A DNA stretch of 64,000 nucleotides from Maratus speciosus (GCA_963932465.1 OZ010796.1:74589974-74653973); one strand, 5' to 3'. Counted from the stretch's first letter, positions 34,234-46,790 are shown. The notes: generated by a model from the sequence alone, not told the origin. Program-made: numbers and translations.

Positions 34234-35699
34234 GACTTTTGCACGTCAAATAACTTTGTATTTATGCCCAAAACAAAGTCTATGCTTTATTATTCCACAA
34301 TTATGAGATGAACAAAACTTTTAGAAGACTGATTCTACTTATTTTATTACTCAGTCATACAAAAATTAACTGTACTACTTTATTTACATGAAAAAGGATG
34401 CTGACCAATAATTACCCCATTTCCGGGGTAATTCTTGGTCATTTAAAAATTATAATTATATTAATTATAAGTGCATATATATTTAAGTAAGCATTTTATA
34501 ATATAGCCATCAGAGGGGGCTTATTCCGCAAAAAAATTGGGAACAATACCTTTAATAGTTTTTATAATAATTAGATGTTGATGTTTTTTGACCAGGAATT
34601 ACCCTGGGTGACCCTAAATGTATTAATAATAAATAATTAGAACATTCTTTTCTTAACTAGTTTCAGGGTTTTTTTTATTAATTTTAAAGTATTACTTGCA
34701 TTATTTAATAACAGAATTTATAAGGCAAATATATTATAAATAAAAGTGGTTCCTGAACAACTGAAACATCCCTGGAGTTTTCCTCAAACTGCTGCAAGAT
34801 CAATTATTTACTAATAATTTTGCTTCAACTGAAATGTGAAAAATCCCGTTTTAAAAAGAAAATAAAACAGCTAGAAATGAACAGCCAAAAAATGTTCTAG
34901 CTCTTCTAAATTGAATAAGAAATACCTTAAAAATATATAATAGTTGTGAAGGTTTCAAAATATCCATCGAAAATTCATAAAAATAATTAAAGATAAGAAA
35001 ATAACAATAATACTTAATGAACACTTATTGATTTTAAGCAAATTCTACACTTTTTCTAGGAATTTTGTTCTTAATATCAGTAAAATTATTGAAAGCAATA
35101 AGGATTTAACAAAAGTGCCATAATGAAATGTTTTAATAAATAATTCTAAATATTTTTTTATAGCAACTAACATAAATTTAAATTAACTTTTAGTATTAGG
35201 ATATTTTCAAATGCCAAGGAGCTATAAGATTATTATATAAATTTCATACCTTTTGAAAACTTCCCAGGAAAAAAAATAAATAAAGGAATATCTCATAATT
35301 ATATAGGAAATAATAATAAAAAAATATTTAATGGGTGAATTAATTCTGTAAAAGTATTAAAATAAATATTTAAAACAAATACTTTTTTTTAAAGAGTTTA
35401 CAAACTGAAAAATTTTAATAAAATATTATTTTCTTAAACAGCTTCAAGAAGATCAGTTGAATATTAATTTTGCTTGAATCAATATTAACCTAACGAAAAT
35501 TTTCAATACAATTCTATTAAAAGCCTATAGAATTCTGGCCCGTTTCTCTATAAATTCTATAGATTTTACACTATTTTGTGATTTATAGAAAAGCTGTAGA
35601 ATTCTATAAACGCTATAAAACATTTTCGTAAAGGTAGTTTAGTTTCGAATGTCAAAGGGCAATATAAGAATTTTTTTTTCATACCTTTTGAGATCATTA

Positions 35700-36430
35700 A
35701 CATCTCGGGACAAAAATAAACGAATATTCCATAATTAGATAGGATCTCATCGCCAGATCATCCATTTAGAAGTCAATTCTCTGAGAGACGCATATCTTGA
35801 AAATGATGATGGGAGCATGTTTTCTACATCAAGAAGGCAGACAGAATTCACTTGGAACAGAAAGAAATTTGGATTTTATCCAATAAAATATCCATTTTGG
35901 GGTGATTTTGAATCTATTAATTAGCAAAGCAATCTACAGATGCTAGTCTCTTTCATATTTTTTGTAATTAAAAAGTTATTTCCTTCACACGTTTTAAAGA
36001 TCATCTGGAGAACAAAAACAGACGTGTTCGCGCCAGAGCGTGCCTCGTTGAAAAAGCAAACGGAGTTATTGCTTTTATTAAAAGAAGAAAAGCCGAGCAG
36101 TGCTACTGCCATCTACCGGAAATTTATTAATAAACAACACAAACTATCTATAGTATAATACACAGACAAGGTATTATAGTTAAGACAAGAGAAGGATCTG
36201 TTTTAGATTGGTAAATAATCATGTAATAGGGAGTTTTTTGGATTTTTTTTCATGCATAAAAAAAAAACAAGGACGAACGCAATCTGACGTTTTTACATTT
36301 CATTATATATGCATTAAATATAAATAATAAAAAAAAATATTTTTAGACGGTGGAATGCCTAGCTTCTCAGCAATTAATCTAAAAAAAAAAAAAACTGTTA
36401 TCAATTGCTGCATTTAAAACACTTAAAAAT
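35700..36430. other. Less AT-rich unique segment, function unknown
   Basis: 36000-36120 is richer in G/C than its neighbours and contains CTGCCATCTACCGG (one mismatch to a CTCF core on the minus strand). Frames of 63-72 codons exist on both strands without a recognisable domain. It could be a 5' exon or promoter-proximal region, but nothing decides this. Confidence 0.25.
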
Positions 36431-36432
36431 AA

Positions 36433-36875
36433 ATGCACACACACACACACATATATATATTCACACATTTAAATATATATATATATATATATTGATTTTG
36501 AAATTCTGCAAGCTTAAAAATTAGTAAATTTGTCCAAATTAAAAATATTAAAGAATCATTACCTGCAGAAAAATGTAATCTTTAATTAAAAAAATATATA
36601 CGTTGAGATCGATCGATTAGATTTGAAATGTTCAACAAAATCAAAAAATAATGTTTCGAGAAAAATCTCACGAGTAAAAAGTTTAAATTATTATATCACT
36701 TTTTAAATATTTAATATATACATAATAAAATATAGAATCAACAGACTGCAATCGTCATCGTCTTCAGTTTTATATATACATATATATTGAATTGTAATAT
36801 TCTATAATGATTATACATACATATACACACACACACACACACATTATATATATATATATATATATATATACACTA
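36433..36875. repeat. AC/TA microsatellites
   Basis: (CA)n at about 36437-36452 and 36826-36842, each followed by (TA)n, with other short TA runs between. Confidence 0.85.
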
Positions 36876-36928
36876 AAAGTATCCTATTATAAAAGGATTG
36901 GTCTAATTAGACCAGAGCTCCTTCTTAA

Positions 36929-37369
36929 GGGGACGAGGGAAAATAAAATCATTTTTTTTATTAAAAAATATTAAACTTTTATTATATTTTATTATATTAT
37001 ATTTTTATCAAAAAATAGTTTATAAAAAAAGTATTTTCTAATTTTTAAAATAAAATTTATAAAATATTTGTTTTTCTTACCTTTATATTCAAATATATAA
37101 AATTCTATGCACAGTTTTATTTATATATATATATACCAAACTTGTATAAAAAATATTGGGGATTTTCATTGATATTCAGTTCGCATGGGAAATTTTGAAA
37201 AGTTCTAAAATATTACGGAAAAATTCCTTTTTTTCCTCAAAAGAAATTTTTTTTTAATTTTTTTTTTTGTGATAAATGTATGCCATAATGCATATAATGT
37301 ACACTTGAATAATATTTAAAGTGAAGTTTACAAAAAATAAAAAGTTGATCTTAAAGGTCCCTCGTCCCC
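36929..37369. mobile_element. TTAA-flanked MITE, GGGGACGAGGGA family
   Basis: TTAA at 36925-36928 and 37370-37373; ends GGGGACGAGGGAAAAT and GGTCCCTCGTCCCC. The right half matches 39111-39395 inverted. Confidence 0.88.
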
Positions 37370-37373
37370 TTAA

Positions 37374-37810
37374 CTATTATTTTTATTGTTATTTTATTTG
37401 AGCAGGGACCGATTTTGAATAGGTGAGTTGAACCCCTGGACAGGGGAAAAATAGTTCTCCATACAGGGCCGGCGCCGGCGCAACGTTGTGTGGGGCCTTG
37501 ACAAATTAGTTAGTAGGGCCCTACACATACTACAATACAGGATTAATAAAACTTATTATTAAATTATATATATTATAGACTAATATATAGCATAAATGAT
37601 GAAATGTATGAAAAATACCAATATTTTCACATTTAATGTGCATAATTATTTTTAATTTCTAAACATCTTTCATTCTTTACTTTAATTATTTAATTTTTGC
37701 TTTCACGGTGATTTTCAGGATCATAAAATCTATACATTCTCCGACAATTATACCGACTTTGTCTATACGAAATAAAGTCAATTCTCATTTTTTTTCTCGC
37801 GAAGAAACAT
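37374..37810. mobile_element. Fragment with a hAT-type left end
   Basis: CAGGGCCGGCGCCGGCGC at about 37465 looks like a hAT terminus. No partner end was found nearby, and the rest is AT-rich. Confidence 0.35.
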
Positions 37811-37814
37811 TTAA

Positions 37815-38575
37815 CCCCTTAAGGATAGCTTAATATATGGAAAAACCATAAAAAAGTACCTATTTTTTTATTACAGAAATTGAATACTTATAAGGTTTCT
37901 AAATAAAATATGCAATTAGTTTTTTTTAAGGCGAAAAAAAAAAAAGATGTTATAGAACAAATTCCCATTTGTACAAAAGCCATCATGTGAGAATTCTGTG
38001 CCTTAATGTTTGTTTTACACCATACAAATTAATGCGAATAAGACCTTTCTTTTCACATCTTAGATCTTTATTTATCATCATCAGACAAACTTTCACAAAT
38101 AATATTTGAAATAATATATATATAAATTAAATTTTGATTATTAATAATTTTTTTGAGTGTGATATATTTCGAAACAAAGAAAGTCCAACATCACAATCAG
38201 CGCCAAAAGCCAAACCCAAACCAGTGTTGCCAGATGGGCTACTTTTTTTTAATTCAAATTCTCGATTGGCACCAATTTTTTGAAATGATAAAATGCGCCT
38301 TATTTAATGACATATTAATTAAGGCGAAAACAAAGGTAATTCAACCGTTTCAAAAAAGTGGTGGCAATCAAGAAATCCGAATTAAAAAATGTAGCCCACT
38401 GGCAACACTGACCCAAACGGTAATATTCAAAGACTTCACACGGAAATGCGAGTTAAATTTTTCTGGTTTCAGAAGTTTTTCCAGCAATTAAATCTCCAGC
38501 CCGGAAATATGACAGTCACGAGAAATAACGAAAGACACCTCAGCCCGTGATATTGATGGAGTGAGAATTAAGGGG
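37815..38575. mobile_element. TTAA-flanked MITE, CCCCTTAAGG family, with nested hAT MITE
   Basis: TTAA at 37811-37814 and 38576-38579; ends CCCCTTAAGGATAGC and GAGAATTAAGGGG. The 112-codon plus-strand frame inside spans the nested element and is not a gene. Confidence 0.8.
38222..38410. mobile_element. Small hAT MITE, CAGTGTTGCCAG family
   Basis: Perfect TSD ACCCAAAC (38214-38221 and 38411-38418); ends CAGTGTTGCCAGATGGGCTA and TAGCCCACTGGCAACACTG; 189 bp. Confidence 0.93.
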
Positions 38576-38724
38576 TTAAAAACAAATCTAGAGCAAAAAC
38601 GATTATTATTTTATAAAGAGAAAACGTTATTTCGAATTGTATAGAAATTCGAGGCCCCTAACAAGACTCCAGTTACCCTATGGTTGCACCAATCCTCGCC
38701 TCCAAAAACTAGATTCATGAATGC

Positions 38725-38922
38725 AGTGTTGAATTTACACACTTTTCTCCGGGAGGGATTTCTGTGGCTCCGGAGGGCGACATTAAACAGTTCCGGGGGG
38801 GGGGGGGATTTCACTTTTTGACCATTGAAAACACAAAATCTTAAATCTTCTGGGGGGGGGACATCTCATTGTCCCGGAACGGAATGCCCCCCCCCCCCGG
38901 GCCACCGCCTGAATTCAACACT
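38725..38922. mobile_element. Small TIR element with 10-bp direct repeat
   Basis: AGTGTTGAATTTA and TGAATTCAACACT are inverted. TCATGAATGC flanks both sides (38715-38724 and 38923-38932). G- and C-homopolymer runs lie inside. The length of the duplication is unusual for hAT and may include chance bases. Confidence 0.75.
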
Positions 38923-39110
38923 TCATGAATGCTTTGTTAGTTCGTGAATATATAGTGTTTATGAGGATAATAATACACAATATAAGAATCAATAATGCTA
39001 ATGTGATTAACACAAAATTAATAAGAGGCTGCGAATAAATGTAAAAATAGGAATATTTTTTCAAAATGTGTAGAAAAAAAAAGCGCGAGCCACTGCCATA
39101 GAGATTTTAA

Positions 39111-39396
39111 GGGGACAAGAGGCCTTTAAACTCATTTTTTTAGTTTTTAAATATTTAACTTCAAATACTATTCAAGAGCACATTATATGCATTATGGCAT
39201 ATATTTATCACACAAGAAATAATAATAAAAAAAATTAAAAAATAAGGAATTTTCTTGAATATTTTAAGCGTTATGTAGAACTTTTCAAAATGCTCCGTGC
39301 GCATTCCATATCCATTAAAATCCCCAATATTTTTTCATGCAAATTTGTTTTATATATACAAATATAACTGTACATCGAATTTTATATATTCGAATA
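39111..39396. mobile_element. TTAA MITE broken by a Helitron end
   Basis: GGGGACAAGAGG after TTAA (39107-39110); aligns inverted with 37090-37330. The match stops exactly at the CTAG Helitron terminus at 39397. Confidence 0.7.
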
Positions 39397-41805
39397 CTAG
39401 CAAGGATGACCGAGCTAAGCTCGGTCAATTCGATATTTCGTTTTCTCGGTCACTTTGTGTTCAATTCGATATTTTATTCTCATTGTATCATTCTTGCCGT
39501 TTAGATACATTTGGCATGTTAGATATAGTGACCCAAAATGACCCACTAACCAAGTTTTTTCGAACATGCCACCTAAAAAATGCTCTTCACGAACCCGAAA
39601 ACCATAGAACACAAAATTTAGTCAAAATCGTTAGTCATTTTATAGATAAAATTAGCTTGACCCGCGGTAACCCAAAAGGGACCCACTAATCTAAATTTAT
39701 CGAACATGTGACCTATCCCAATGGTCTTCTCGTGCTGGGATACGATGTAATAAAAAAAATTGTCAAAATCGTTTGAGTCCTTTTTTAGATGCATCTAGCT
39801 TGACCCACAGTGACCCAAAATGACCCACTAATCGAATTTTCTTGAACATGCGACCTAGCCCAATGGTATTCTCGAGCCCGAAAACGATAGAAAGCAAAAT
39901 TTCGTCAAAATCGTTAGAGCCGCTTTCTAGATAAACTTATCTTGACCCACAGTGACCCAAAAATGACATACTAATCCAATTTTCTCCAACATGTGACTTA
40001 GCCCACACGTCTTCTCATGCCCAGAAACGGTATAATGCAAAATTTTGTCAAAATTGTTTGAGTCGTTTTTAGATAAAATTAGTTTGACCCACAGTGACCC
40101 AAAAAATGATTCACAAATCAAATTTTCTCGAACATGTGACTTAGCCCAATGGTCTTCTCATGCCCAGTAAACGGTATAATACAAAATTTTGTCAAAATCG
40201 TTTGATTCGGATTTTGATACAATTAGATTGGCCCACAGTGACCCAAAATGACACACTAATCGATTTTTCTCGAACATGTGACTTAGCCCAATGGTCATCT
40301 CATGCCCAAAAGCGGTAAATTACAAAATTTTGTCAAAATGTTTTGAGCCTTTTTTTAGATTCAATTAGCTTGACACCTGACCCATTATGACCCAAAATGA
40401 CCCACTAATCGAATTTTCTTGAACATGTGACCTAGCTCAATGGTATTCTTGAGCCCGAAAACGATAGAAAGCAAAATTTCGTCAAAATCGTTAGAGCCGT
40501 TTTCTAGATAAACTTACCATGACCCACAGTGACCCAAAAATGACCCACTAAACAAATTTTCTCTAACATGTGGTTTTGCCCAGCCCATTGGTCTTCTCGT
40601 GATCCAAAACAGTAGATTGCAAAATTTAGTTTAAATCGTTAGAGCCGTTTTTTACATAAAATTAGCTTGACCCGAAGTGACCCAGAAATGACCCACTAAT
40701 TGAAATTTCTCGAACATATGCCCTAGCCCAATAGTTTTCTCGTGCCCAAAACGGTTGGATATAAAATTCAGTCAAAATCGATTGAGCCGTTTTATTAGCT
40801 TGACTCTGACCCATTATGACTCAAAATGACCCACTAATCGAATTTTCTCCAACATGTAATCTAGCCCAGTGGTTTTCTTGTGCCCGAAAATGGCAAAATA
40901 CAAAATTTCGTCAAAATCGTTAGAGCCGTTTTCTAGCTAAACTTAGCTTGACCCACTGTGACCCAAAATGACCCACTAATCGAATTTTCTCTAACATGTT
41001 GTTTTGCCCATTGGTTTTCTCGTGATCCAAAACAGTAGATTACAAAATTTTGTTTAAATCGTTAGAGCCGTTTTTAAAATAAAATTAGCTTGTCCCAAAG
41101 TGACCCAAAAATGACCCACTAATCGAAATTTCTCGAACATATGACCTAGCCCCATAGTTTTCTCGTGCCCAAAACGGTTGGATAAAAATTTAGTCAAAAT
41201 CGATTGAACCGTTTTTTAGATATAATTAGCTTGACCCTGACCCAAAATGACCCACAAATCGAATTTTCTTGAACACGTAACCTAGCCCAATGGTTTTCTC
41301 GTGCCCGAAAATGGTAAAATACAAAATTTAGTCAAAATCGATTAAGCGTTTTACTAGCTTGACCTTGACCCATTATGACCCAAAATGAGCCACTAATCAA
41401 ATTTTCCAGAACATGTAACCTACCCAATGGTTTTCTTGTGCCCGAAATGGCAAAATACAAAATTTCGTCAAAATCGTTAGAGCTGTTTATTAGATAAACT
41501 TAGCTTGACCCACAGTGAGCCAAAAATGACCCACTAATCGAAATTTCTCTAACATGTTGTTTTGCCCATTGGTTTTCTCGTGATCCAAAACAGTAGATTA
41601 CAAATTTTGTTTAAATCGTTAGGGCCGTTTTTTACATAAAATTAGCTTGACCCGAAGTGACCCAAAAATGACCCACTAATCGAAATTTCTCGAACATATG
41701 ACCTAGCCCAATAGTTTTCTCGTGCCCAAAACGGTTGGATATAAAATTTAGTCAAAATCGATTGAGCCGTTTTTTAGATATAATTAGCTTGACCCTGACC
41801 CAAAA
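39397..41805 (-). mobile_element. Helitron-like non-autonomous element with tandem array
   Basis: Read on the minus strand, the element ends with a perfect hairpin (GACCGAGC-TTA-GCTCGGTC, 39426-39408), then ATCCTTG and CTAG followed by T: the hairpin-then-CTRR-T arrangement of Helitron 3' ends. Inside are about 16 units of about 143 bp (GACCCACTAATCGAATTTTC; GAACATGTGACCTAGCCCAA). Marker positions include 39540, 39681, 39822, 39965, 40108, 40250, 40399, 40542 and 40690. The array stops where a hAT-like end begins at 41806. The 5' end was not found. No coding capacity. Confidence 0.75.
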
Positions 41806-42526
41806 TCAGGGGCGCGCCGACCCAGTGTGCAAAGTGTGCACCGCACACAGGCGCCAAATATTTTAGGCGAAGCTGAAATATTTGAAATTTTTTTATTTAA
41901 TTTAAATTTATTAAACTCGAAAGTGGTTTATTTCTGATACATTTATGAATTTATTTTTATTTTAAAAATATATAAAATTTGCAGATGTTTTTCAGCGGCG
42001 TAGCTTTAGGAGGGATGGGGGGGGGGGGGAGTCTCAAGCCGAAAGGCGCCAAGGTGTCGAAAGATAAGTTGAATGTTAACGGCCGAAGGGCGCCACATAA
42101 GTTTTAACGGCGCCTTCAAGCGACTGAAATACATTTAAAAAAAAAAGAAGCTAGAAACTTTACAAATTCGGAAAGGAAATCGCGAATGCCATGTTTGGCA
42201 TCCCTGCTCTAGATCAGGCTTTTCCAACCTTTCCGAAAACAGGATGCGCATTGCAGCTGGTGGCAAATATGGATGGACTCCATAATTCAAATATGTAACA
42301 CTTGTATCTTATTGTAGTATTGGTAGCGATAGACATACTGACGATCAGGGCTTAATTTCTAACAAAAAAGTACCGGAGCCCTAGTATTTTGCGGTACCGC
42401 TACTAACAACCGTACCGTTTCCCCTCCCCCCCCCCCCCTGTCACTCCAATCTGCATATTTATATATCGTACATTATTTGCAAAATTTAAAGCATTTTTTT
42501 TATTTAGCAAAATAAAACTAGTATGT
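41806..42526. mobile_element. Cluster of truncated hAT-type ends
   Basis: hAT-like termini follow one another without matching partners: CAGGGGCGCGCCGACCC (41807), CAGCGGCGTAGC (about 41994), GGCATCCCTG (about 42205), CAGGCTTTTCCAACC (about 42216) and CAGGGCTTAATTTC (about 42346; same family as 45098-46621). A graveyard of old insertions. Confidence 0.5.
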
Positions 42527-43345
42527 TGTGGCCATCACAAAACTTTCTTCTATTTCATACATGTCAATGCTTCAAAATTCGCTATCACAGTGCCAAATTA
42601 AATGGCAATCTGTGCTCATCATGAGAATTCTAAAAAGATGAAATTCCGTGCATTAGTTCTCGAGGTGTCGCTGAAATCGTGTAAATCCAGCAAAATGCAG
42701 CAATGCAGCGCCACCTATTGGGTTATTTACACCCGAACCTAATTATCATCAACTTATGTCAACGTCTAACTGAATATGAAGTTTGAGGAAAATTCGTGCA
42801 TTAGTTCTTGAGATAGAGCTATTGCGCAAATCATGAAAAATGCAGCATAGCAGCGCCACCTGTTGAGCGATTTACACCAACACATAATCAGCAGCAATAT
42901 TAATCAAGTTATACTTAAATCTGACGTTTGATGAAAATTCGTTCATTAGTTCTTGAGATAGAGCTATTGAAGAAATAGTGCAAAATGCAGCACAGCAGCG
43001 CCACCTATTGGGCGATTTACACCAACACGTAGTCAGCATCATTTCATATCAAAGAGTAACTGAATCTGAAGTTTGATGAAAATGTGTCCATTCGTTCTTG
43101 AGATAGAGCCGAGGATAGAGCTATTGCAGAAATCGTGTAAATCCTGCAAAATGCAGCCTAGCAGAGCCACCTGTTGGGCGATTTACACCAAAACGTAAAC
43201 AGCATCCATTTATGTCAAGGACTAACGGAACCTGAAGTTTTATGAAAATCCGTGCATTAGTTCTTGAGATACAGCTATTGCGGAAATCGGAAAAAATGCA
43301 GCATAACAGCGCCACCTGTTGAGCGATTTACACCAAAAACTAATC
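42527..43345. repeat. Tandem array, 145-bp unit, with CTCF-like cores (array 1)
   Basis: Units share GTGCATTAGTTCTTGAGATA and GCGATTTACACC. The core GCGCCACCT occurs at 42708, 42853, 42998 and 43309, with a variant at 43164; spacing is 145, 145, 166, 145. The same family is at 60640-61480. Confidence 0.9.
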
Positions 43346-43810
43346 AGCACCAATTTTCATCAGGGACAGAGTTGGGCAGTATCGAAAATACATGTATTTG
43401 AAATACATTTTCAAAATACATTTGTATTTTGTATTTTAAACGGGCTAAAGGAAAGTATTTTGGTAATGTATTTTGAAATGATTTTTCCAAGTATTTTGTA
43501 TTTTAAAAATACTCAAAATACATTTCTGTCGATTTCAAGCTGCTTTTTTAAAACCGCAAAATCTAAGATTCAAAAAAGCAAAATACCTGCCTGACTGTTT
43601 TGTTTCGTCTTAGGGTTATAATGAATGCATCTGCTCTGCTGAAGTATTTTTGCTGAATGATTATAAAACGTTCTAGTTTTTATAGTTCTAACGTTGCTAT
43701 GAGAATGAACAACTACTGTGTGATAAACAGGAAGAATCATTTAGAGTTTTGCTGTGTATTCTATTTTTTAAATACCATAGAAATATACTGCAGTTAGTTA
43801 TTTAGGAGAC
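43346..43810. other. hAT-type end and AT-rich sequence
   Basis: CAGAGTTGGGCAGTATCG (about 43367) followed by many AAATACATTT/AAAATACTT repeats looks like a hAT terminus with subterminal motifs. No partner end was found. Confidence 0.4.
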
Positions 43811-43897
43811 TCATGAAACAGGGGCGGCGCCAGAACTTGCCGACGGGGGGGGGGGGGCACAGTATCCCCGACAGGGGGGCCGAATTTATAATATATA

Positions 43898-44553
43898 CAG
43901 TAGAGTGCCGATTATCCGGACGCCGATTAACCGGATTGTCCAATAAAGCGGATCAGTCAAGGGTCATACGTTTTTTTCCAACCTTCTCCAAAATTTTTTA
44001 AGTGAATCTTCTTTGGGCGCGGCAGGATGAATTTGGCTCGATGTCACGAAAGTTAACCGTTAAATAACGATTTCCTAATCAGGAAATAATAAAATCGCCA
44101 ACAAATGCAAAAAGAGCAATGCATAAAATCAACTGTTTCTAGAACGTAAGAAGTTTCACTTCTAACGCGCGAGAGTCCCACACAGAAAAAAAAGAAAATG
44201 CCCTCTAGGAAATAGAAGTCTATCAAGAATTTATTTTTCCTATCACAATGATTTTTTCTTAATGTACGTACTGTAAAGTGTATGTATATATACATGTAAT
44301 AATTTCTATGCATACGTCTAAGTTTGGACCAATTTTATAGAAAATAAAATTTTAAAAAAAGTAAAAAAAAAAAAACTTCTAAATACGCTAAAATGTGCAC
44401 TACCACAATTGCCAGCCCTAAGCCTGGAAAAAGTGTGAAGGGAAGTGACCTAAAAAACATTGCCATTAGGTGTAAAGTTGTCCAATTATCCGGATTTTTC
44501 ATTAACCGGATCGGCCTCGGTCCCGACCGGTCCGGATAATCGGCGCTCTACTG
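43898..44553. mobile_element. Tigger-like MITE, CAGTAGAGTGCCGATTATCC family
   Basis: CAGTAGAGTGCCGATTATCC after TA (43896-43897) and GGATAATCGGCGCTCTACTG before TA (44554-44555). Confidence 0.9.
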
Positions 44554-44556
44554 TAT

Positions 44557-44790
44557 AAGAGATCTAAACGAGCCCGGGCTTGTCCCGAAGCCCGAGCTCG
44601 GTAAAAGTTTCTTTCATTAAACTCGGGTCGGGCTTAAATTTTATCTGAAAACTCGGTACGGGCTCGAGCTAAATTTTAGCTTTTAAAAAGTTGGTCCGGG
44701 CTCGAACTTAATTCTTCTCGGGACACGTCCAGGTCTTATATTTTTTTCTGTTGATTCGGGCCGGACCGGGACTGTATTTAATTTTTTTCC
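44557..44790. mobile_element. GC-arm hAT family, left-end fragment
   Basis: AGAGATCTAAACGAGCCCGG is a diverged form of the TAGAGATCTGCACGGGC terminus, followed by CGGGCTCG-type blocks. The right end is not found. Confidence 0.5.
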
Positions 44791-45097
44791 CATGTCGTGA
44801 TAACTTTTCTCCTTTATAAGTGGTTTAAATGAACAATAGAACATCTTTCTTTTTTTTTTTTTTCGTTTTTTAAATAACAGGTGGGATGTGCGTCACGTCC
44901 GGATTTGGCATATCCCAAAACGCACAGCTCTCTAACACTCACACTGCTATTTAAATTAGAGATGAATTGCACAGGGCCAAAACATTTTTATTCCAAATAT
45001 AAGTTTCGAAGCTTGTAAATAATAGATAAATAAATTGAAAATAGCTCTTAAGGTTAATTTGGAAACACCTTACTAGTCACCTAATCTTCACAGGCGG

Positions 45098-46621
45098 CAG
45101 GGCTCAATTTCTAACAAAAAAAACAGTACCAGAGCCCTAATATTCTGCAGTACTAACAACCGTAGCGTGCCCCCCCCCCCCCCCAACCCGTCACTCCAAT
45201 CTCCATATTCTATACACTATTTGCAAAACTTAAAGCATTTTTCTTTTCTTTAGAGAAATAAAAATTTTAAATATATCTACCAGCATATGCTTACATGTAA
45301 ACTATTCCACTTTTTAGTTATCACTCCTTTCGAATAGAAATCTTTGCCTAATTTTAATGTTAATTAATTGCAGGATTCTGGGATTAAATATGGTAAGGAT
45401 TATGATTCGGAAATAGTGGTAACACAAAAAAGGAATAGTACGCCAGCTACGCATTTTTTATGAAAAAAAAAATTAAATTTGCAGAAATTAATATTTATAT
45501 GCTGAAGAATAGAACAACGTTTTTCAATTTCCTATAAAACGTGCATATCTTAAACTATAATCGATTCCTTCCGGTTTAATATCTTTTGTGGTGAGCCTCT
45601 GAAAATCAGATTAAATTTAAAAAATGACAGATTAAATTAAAAAGATTCGATGCTTTTATAGAAAAAGAAGAAACACTTCTCGGTTGCTTTCTATCAGAAT
45701 AACAAAACATGGCAATCAGGGATGTAGTGGAGGGTATACGGAGTTATACGCCTTGTCCCTTCTGTTTTTTTTTTTTTTAAAGAAGTTCCGTATACCATCT
45801 GTTTCTCAAATAAAGCATTAGCGTATACCGTTCACGACGCCATCGTACATCCTCTGCCTATATCGTATTCAATATTACAGATTTTATGTGCACATATATG
45901 TCCCATACACAGCAGTGTGTGCACCATCGTACATCCTCTGCCTATATCGTATACTGTCTTCTTTTTTTACGACTACAACACTGATGGCAATTATATCTAC
46001 TTACAAATGAAAATGACTTCGTAAATGTGCCTTAAAATAGGCAACGTTCATGATACAAAAAAAGCGCTATTGTACTGGGCTCCGGAACCCTGCATTTGTG
46101 AGCTCCGGTGAATTCCGACCAATACTAATAACAGATAAGTACCGGAGCTGAGCTCCGCTGGACTCCGGCGCAAATTAAGTCCTGAAGGCGGACGAATCCA
46201 CAAAAGAAAAAGTTTCCACATTTTTGAGCATTAACCGAAAGGAAAAACTCTGTTTCGTACTCTTTTTCCACCCAACAATCTCCCAATAAGTCATTCAATA
46301 TTACAGATTTTACGTGCACATATATGTCCCATACACAGCAGTGTGTGCGCCATCGTACATCCTCTGCCTATATCGTATACTGTCTGCTTTTTTTACGACT
46401 ACAACACTGATGGCAATTATATCTACTTACAAATGAAAATGACTTCGTAAATGTGCCTTAAAATAGGCAACGTTCATGATATAAAAAAAGCGCCATTGTA
46501 CTGGGCTCGGAGCCCTGTATTTGTGAGCTCTGGTGAATTCCGACCAATACTTAAATATTTACTAAAAACAGAGAAGTACCGGATCTGAGCTCCGCTGGGC
46601 TCCGGCGCAAATTAAGCCCTG
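45098..46621. mobile_element. hAT element, CAGGGCTYAATTT family, with internal duplication
   Basis: Left CAGGGCTCAATTTCTAAC; right AAATTAAGCCCTG (46621), with a duplicate right end AAATTAAGTCCTG at 46184. Flanks ACAGGCGG and AAGGCGG fit an 8-bp TSD with one base lost. A hAT MITE (45717-45983) is nested inside. Confidence 0.65.
45717..45983. mobile_element. Small hAT MITE, CAGGGATGTAGT family
   Basis: Perfect TSD ATGGCAAT (45709-45716 and 45984-45991); ends CAGGGATGTAGTGG and CGACTACAACACTG. Confidence 0.85.
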
Positions 46622-46790
46622 AAGGCGGACGAATCCACAAAAGAAAAAGTTTCCACACTTTTGAGCATTACCCGAAAGGAAAAACTCTGTTTCGTACTCT
46701 TTTTCCACCCAACAACCTCCCAATAAGAGGTCATTCAATATTACAGATTTTACGTGCACATATATGGCCCATACACAGCAGTGTGTGAGC
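45871..46790. repeat. Local tandem duplication, unit about 426-440 bp
   Basis: AATATTACAGATTTTAYGTG recurs at 45871, 46297 and 46737. The unit includes the right part of the hAT MITE, the right end of the larger hAT and its 3' flank (GAAGGCGGACGAATCCAC). The related minus-strand frames here are products of this duplication. Confidence 0.85.

Larger units (their letters stand above)
31697..34614. mobile_element. Tigger-like element, GGGTCACCCGGGG family, split by a hAT
   Basis: GGGTCACCCGGGGTAATTCC after TA (31695-31696) and, inverted, GGGTCACCCAGGGTAATTCC at the right end before TA (34615-34616). Subterminal GGGTAATTCYTGGTCA motifs recur near 32107, 33380, 33408 and 34425. Without the nested hAT it is about 1.8 kb, like its relative at 23518-25366. 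No transposase was recognised. Confidence 0.88.
31378..35480. repeat. Old tandem repeat of about 200-bp units, interrupted
   Basis: Blocks sharing ATAATTAAAGAATAAAGATT, GAATTAATTCTRTAAAAGT and TTTCTTAAACTGCT occur at 31378-31580, at 31585-31694 continuing at 34617-34800, and at 35275-35480. AAAGGTATGA-type junctions recur on the minus strand near 35250 and 35690. The middle unit is broken by the 31697-34614 element. Confidence 0.5.

Noticed and set aside
38153..38491. 112-codon plus-strand frame
   Set aside because: It crosses a 189-bp hAT MITE with perfect TSD nested in a TTAA element; no domain.
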